Source: Pedosphaera sp.
GTDB taxonomy: Bacteria > Verrucomicrobiota > Verrucomicrobiae > Limisphaerales > Pedosphaeraceae
Assembly: GCA_028293265.1 (NCBI GenBank)
Contig: JAQGPB010000166.1
Coordinates: forward strand, 1 to 8,932
Length of the DNA: 8,932 bases
Direction: 5' to 3'
The position numbers were made by a program, and so were the translations under genes. Positions 7,394 to 8,932 of the stretch are shown here, piece by piece; the stretch's first letter is position 1, and each line of letters begins with the position of its first letter. Under the pieces are notes generated by a model that searched no databases, was not told where the DNA came from, and worked only from the letters and a program-made list of their open reading frames with translations.

Positions 7394-8932
7394 CTATTTC
7401 ACCGTCGTCATTTCAAACTTCGGGTTCACTTCCAATCGCAGTTCCTTGAACCGGACTTCCATCGGGCCGCCGGCGTGCATTTGCAAACCGGTGATGCCGC
7501 GCTTTGAGATTTGCGGGTCATCCAAATCCACGCAGAGATGGCCGTTGATGGCGGTGCGGATTTTGCCGTCCACGGCCAGGATTTCGTAGGTGTTCCAATC
7601 GTCCGCGTTCACATACGGATCGCCCGGCTTGTTGGAAAGAATGGCGCGGCCGTTTTCCTCATAGAGCTTGCCCCACCAGCCGGCGCCAACGTCCGCCTGC
7701 GGGCCTTTCATTTCGTAATCGCCGAATTTTTCGCTGCGGAATTGCACGCCGCTGTTTTCCTTGTTTGGCGTCAGCTTGATCTTCAACACCAAGCGGAAAT
7801 TTTCGAGCGTCATCTGGCTTTTCAAGAATTCGTTGTGCTTCAAGCCGGTAGTGGTGCTGCCGACAATCTCGCCGTTCTCGACGTGCCACAAATGTGGGTC
7901 TCCGTCCCAGCCGATCAGGTCTGTGCCATGAAAAAAGTCGCCCGGATTGGCCGGGACTTCGCTCACCGGCGGCAGCGGCACCTGGCCAGGGCGGCTGAGA
8001 TAATACAGCAGGTCGCGGACTTCCTGTTCGGTGAGCTGCTGGAGCAGCCCCTCTGGCATCATCGAGAGCGGGCTGATTTTCTGCGACTCAACCTCGTCCT
8101 TCGGCAGCACAAGCTGTTCATTCGCGGTAACGACGGTGAGCGCCTTGTCGTCCTGCTTGGTGACGATGCCGGTGATGCTGCGGCCATCCTTCATTTCAAT
8201 GTTGGACGCGCGATATTCATTGGGAATGACAGCGTTCGGGTCAACGATGTTCAGCAGGATGTAATCAAGATCGGCGCGCTGCGAACCGGTGAGGTCGGGA
8301 CCGACGTGGCCGCCGCTGTCAAACAGGGTGTGGCATTGCTGGCATGTCTTGGCAAAGACGGCGCGGCCGCGCGAGGCGTTGCCGGGTTGCGAACCGCCGG
8401 CCTGGTAAATGCGTTTGAACTTCGCGATGTCAGCCTTCATCTCCGCGCTGCTGTCGCGCGAGACGCCCCAGAGTTTCACGATGTATTGCTCGACCTCCTT
8501 GTCCTTGAGATTGCGAAGCTGCCGGACGAGGTCGGCGGTGAGGTCTTTCGCGTTGATGCTGCCCTGGGAAATTGTTGCGAGCAAAGGCTTGGCAAAATTG
8601 ACGCGCGCAACGAGGGTGCTGAGCGCATCGCGTTTTTGGCCGGCAGCGAGCGTGGAATAAACGGCGAGAATGGTGTCGGGAGTTTTGGCGTCGTCATAAC
8701 CGGCGAGGCCGCGCAACGCGGGGCCTTGGAGATCGCGGTTGTTGAGCAGCTCTTGGAGGAGCGGCGCGAGGCCGGTGTCGTGCGCGGCCAGGAGGGAATC
8801 CATGGCGGTGCGACGCGCGCCGGCGTCGGCGGAATCGTCCATGAGCGTTTTGCGGAGCGAGGCGAGCGCGCTGGAACTGCCGAAGATGAGCGAAAGCGAC
8901 TGGACTTGAGCGCGGATATCGGCATTCGCGCT
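7394..8932 (-). CDS. HEAT-like, heme c and DUF1080 fusion protein, N-terminus cut by the window edge
   Basis: The minus-strand frame is open from the right edge to the TAG at 7396-7394, giving 512 visible residues. An ATG at 8842 is in frame, but coding continues upstream of it, so the start is outside the window. Visible residues 1 to about 150 are helical and HEAT-like (DSLLAAHDTGLAPLLQELL, LRGLAGYDDAKTPDTILAV). A Pirellula/Verrucomicrobium-type heme-binding domain follows, with GRAVFAKTCQQCH (CQQCH at 197-201), GGHVGPDLTG, ILLNIVDPNAVIPNEYRA and the closing LTEQEVRDLLYYLSRP. From about residue 330 to the end lies a DUF1080 domain (FFHGTDLIGWDGDPHLW, NSGVQFRSEKF, YEENGRAIL, ADDWNTYEI, GITGLQMHAGG), now called a 3-keto-disaccharide hydrolase domain, with a concanavalin-like fold. 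The role may be periplasmic breakdown of 3-keto-glycosides coupled to electron transfer. A membrane-bound dehydrogenase-type N-terminal domain may precede, as in relatives. Confidence 0.92.
   Translation of the reverse strand, partial: SANADIRAQVQSLSLIFGSSSALASLRKTLMDDSADAGARRTAMDSLLAAHDTGLAPLLQELLNNRDLQGPALRGLAGYDDAKTPDTILAVYSTLAAGQKRDALSTLVARVNFAKPLLATISQGSINAKDLTADLVRQLRNLKDKEVEQYIVKLWGVSRDSSAEMKADIAKFKRIYQAGGSQPGNASRGRAVFAKTCQQCHTLFDSGGHVGPDLTGSQRADLDYILLNIVDPNAVIPNEYRASNIEMKDGRSITGIVTKQDDKALTVVTANEQLVLPKDEVESQKISPLSMMPEGLLQQLTEQEVRDLLYYLSRPGQVPLPPVSEVPANPGDFFHGTDLIGWDGDPHLWHVENGEIVGSTTTGLKHNEFLKSQMTLENFRLVLKIKLTPNKENSGVQFRSEKFGDYEMKGPQADVGAGWWGKLYEENGRAILSNKPGDPYVNADDWNTYEILAVDGKIRTAINGHLCVDLDDPQISKRGITGLQMHAGGPMEVRFKELRLEVNPKFEMTTVK

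Noticed and set aside
8840..8842. ATG as the start of the minus-strand fusion gene
   Set aside because: The frame continues in coding-like, HEAT-like sequence to the right edge (bases 8843-8932).

Overview
The window looks like chromosome from a PVC-superphylum bacterium, most likely a Verrucomicrobiota (Pedosphaera/Limisphaerales-like) organism, with Planctomycetota as the alternative. The grounds are the gene families: a PSD1/DUF1553 protein followed by a DUF1501 protein; a HEAT, Pirellula/Verrucomicrobium-type heme and DUF1080 fusion; Asn/Thr-rich secreted proteins ending in a short FYRVRSP/FFRLKSP-type tail; and GC-rich hairpin repeats between genes. No rRNA or other taxonomic marker is present, so this is inference.

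Layout. (1) 3-1265 (+): C-terminal part of a DUF1553 protein, cut by the left edge. (2) 1267-1391: intergenic inverted repeat. (3) 1399-2853 (+): DUF1501 protein with a twin-arginine-type leader. (4) 2854-3061: 208 bases with no convincing gene and one small hairpin after the stop. (5) 3062-4492 (+): secreted seven-repeat, probable beta-propeller protein with no family name that I recognise. (6) 4550-7234 (+): large secreted protein resembling the hydrazine synthase alpha-subunit family, with one CxxCH heme site, an InlB-like repeat and a C-terminal module similar to that of gene 5. (7) 7247-7357: large hairpin-forming element between convergent genes, enclosing a 16-base perfect palindrome. 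(8) 7394-8932 (-): HEAT, heme c and DUF1080 fusion, cut by the right edge.

How the genes may work together. Every gene with a visible N-terminus carries an export signal, and two products carry CxxCH heme c sites, so the region encodes extracytoplasmic proteins. The DUF1553/DUF1501 pair is a recurrent PVC gene pair of unknown biochemical role. Genes 5 and 6 are 57 bases apart, co-directional, and end in similar C-terminal modules, so they are probably co-transcribed and exported together. The minus-strand gene belongs to a separate unit whose DUF1080 domain suggests 3-keto-glycoside hydrolysis. The most unusual items are the HzsA-like multidomain protein with its propeller neighbour and the two intergenic inverted repeats. 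No mobile-element genes, RNA genes or CRISPR arrays were seen.
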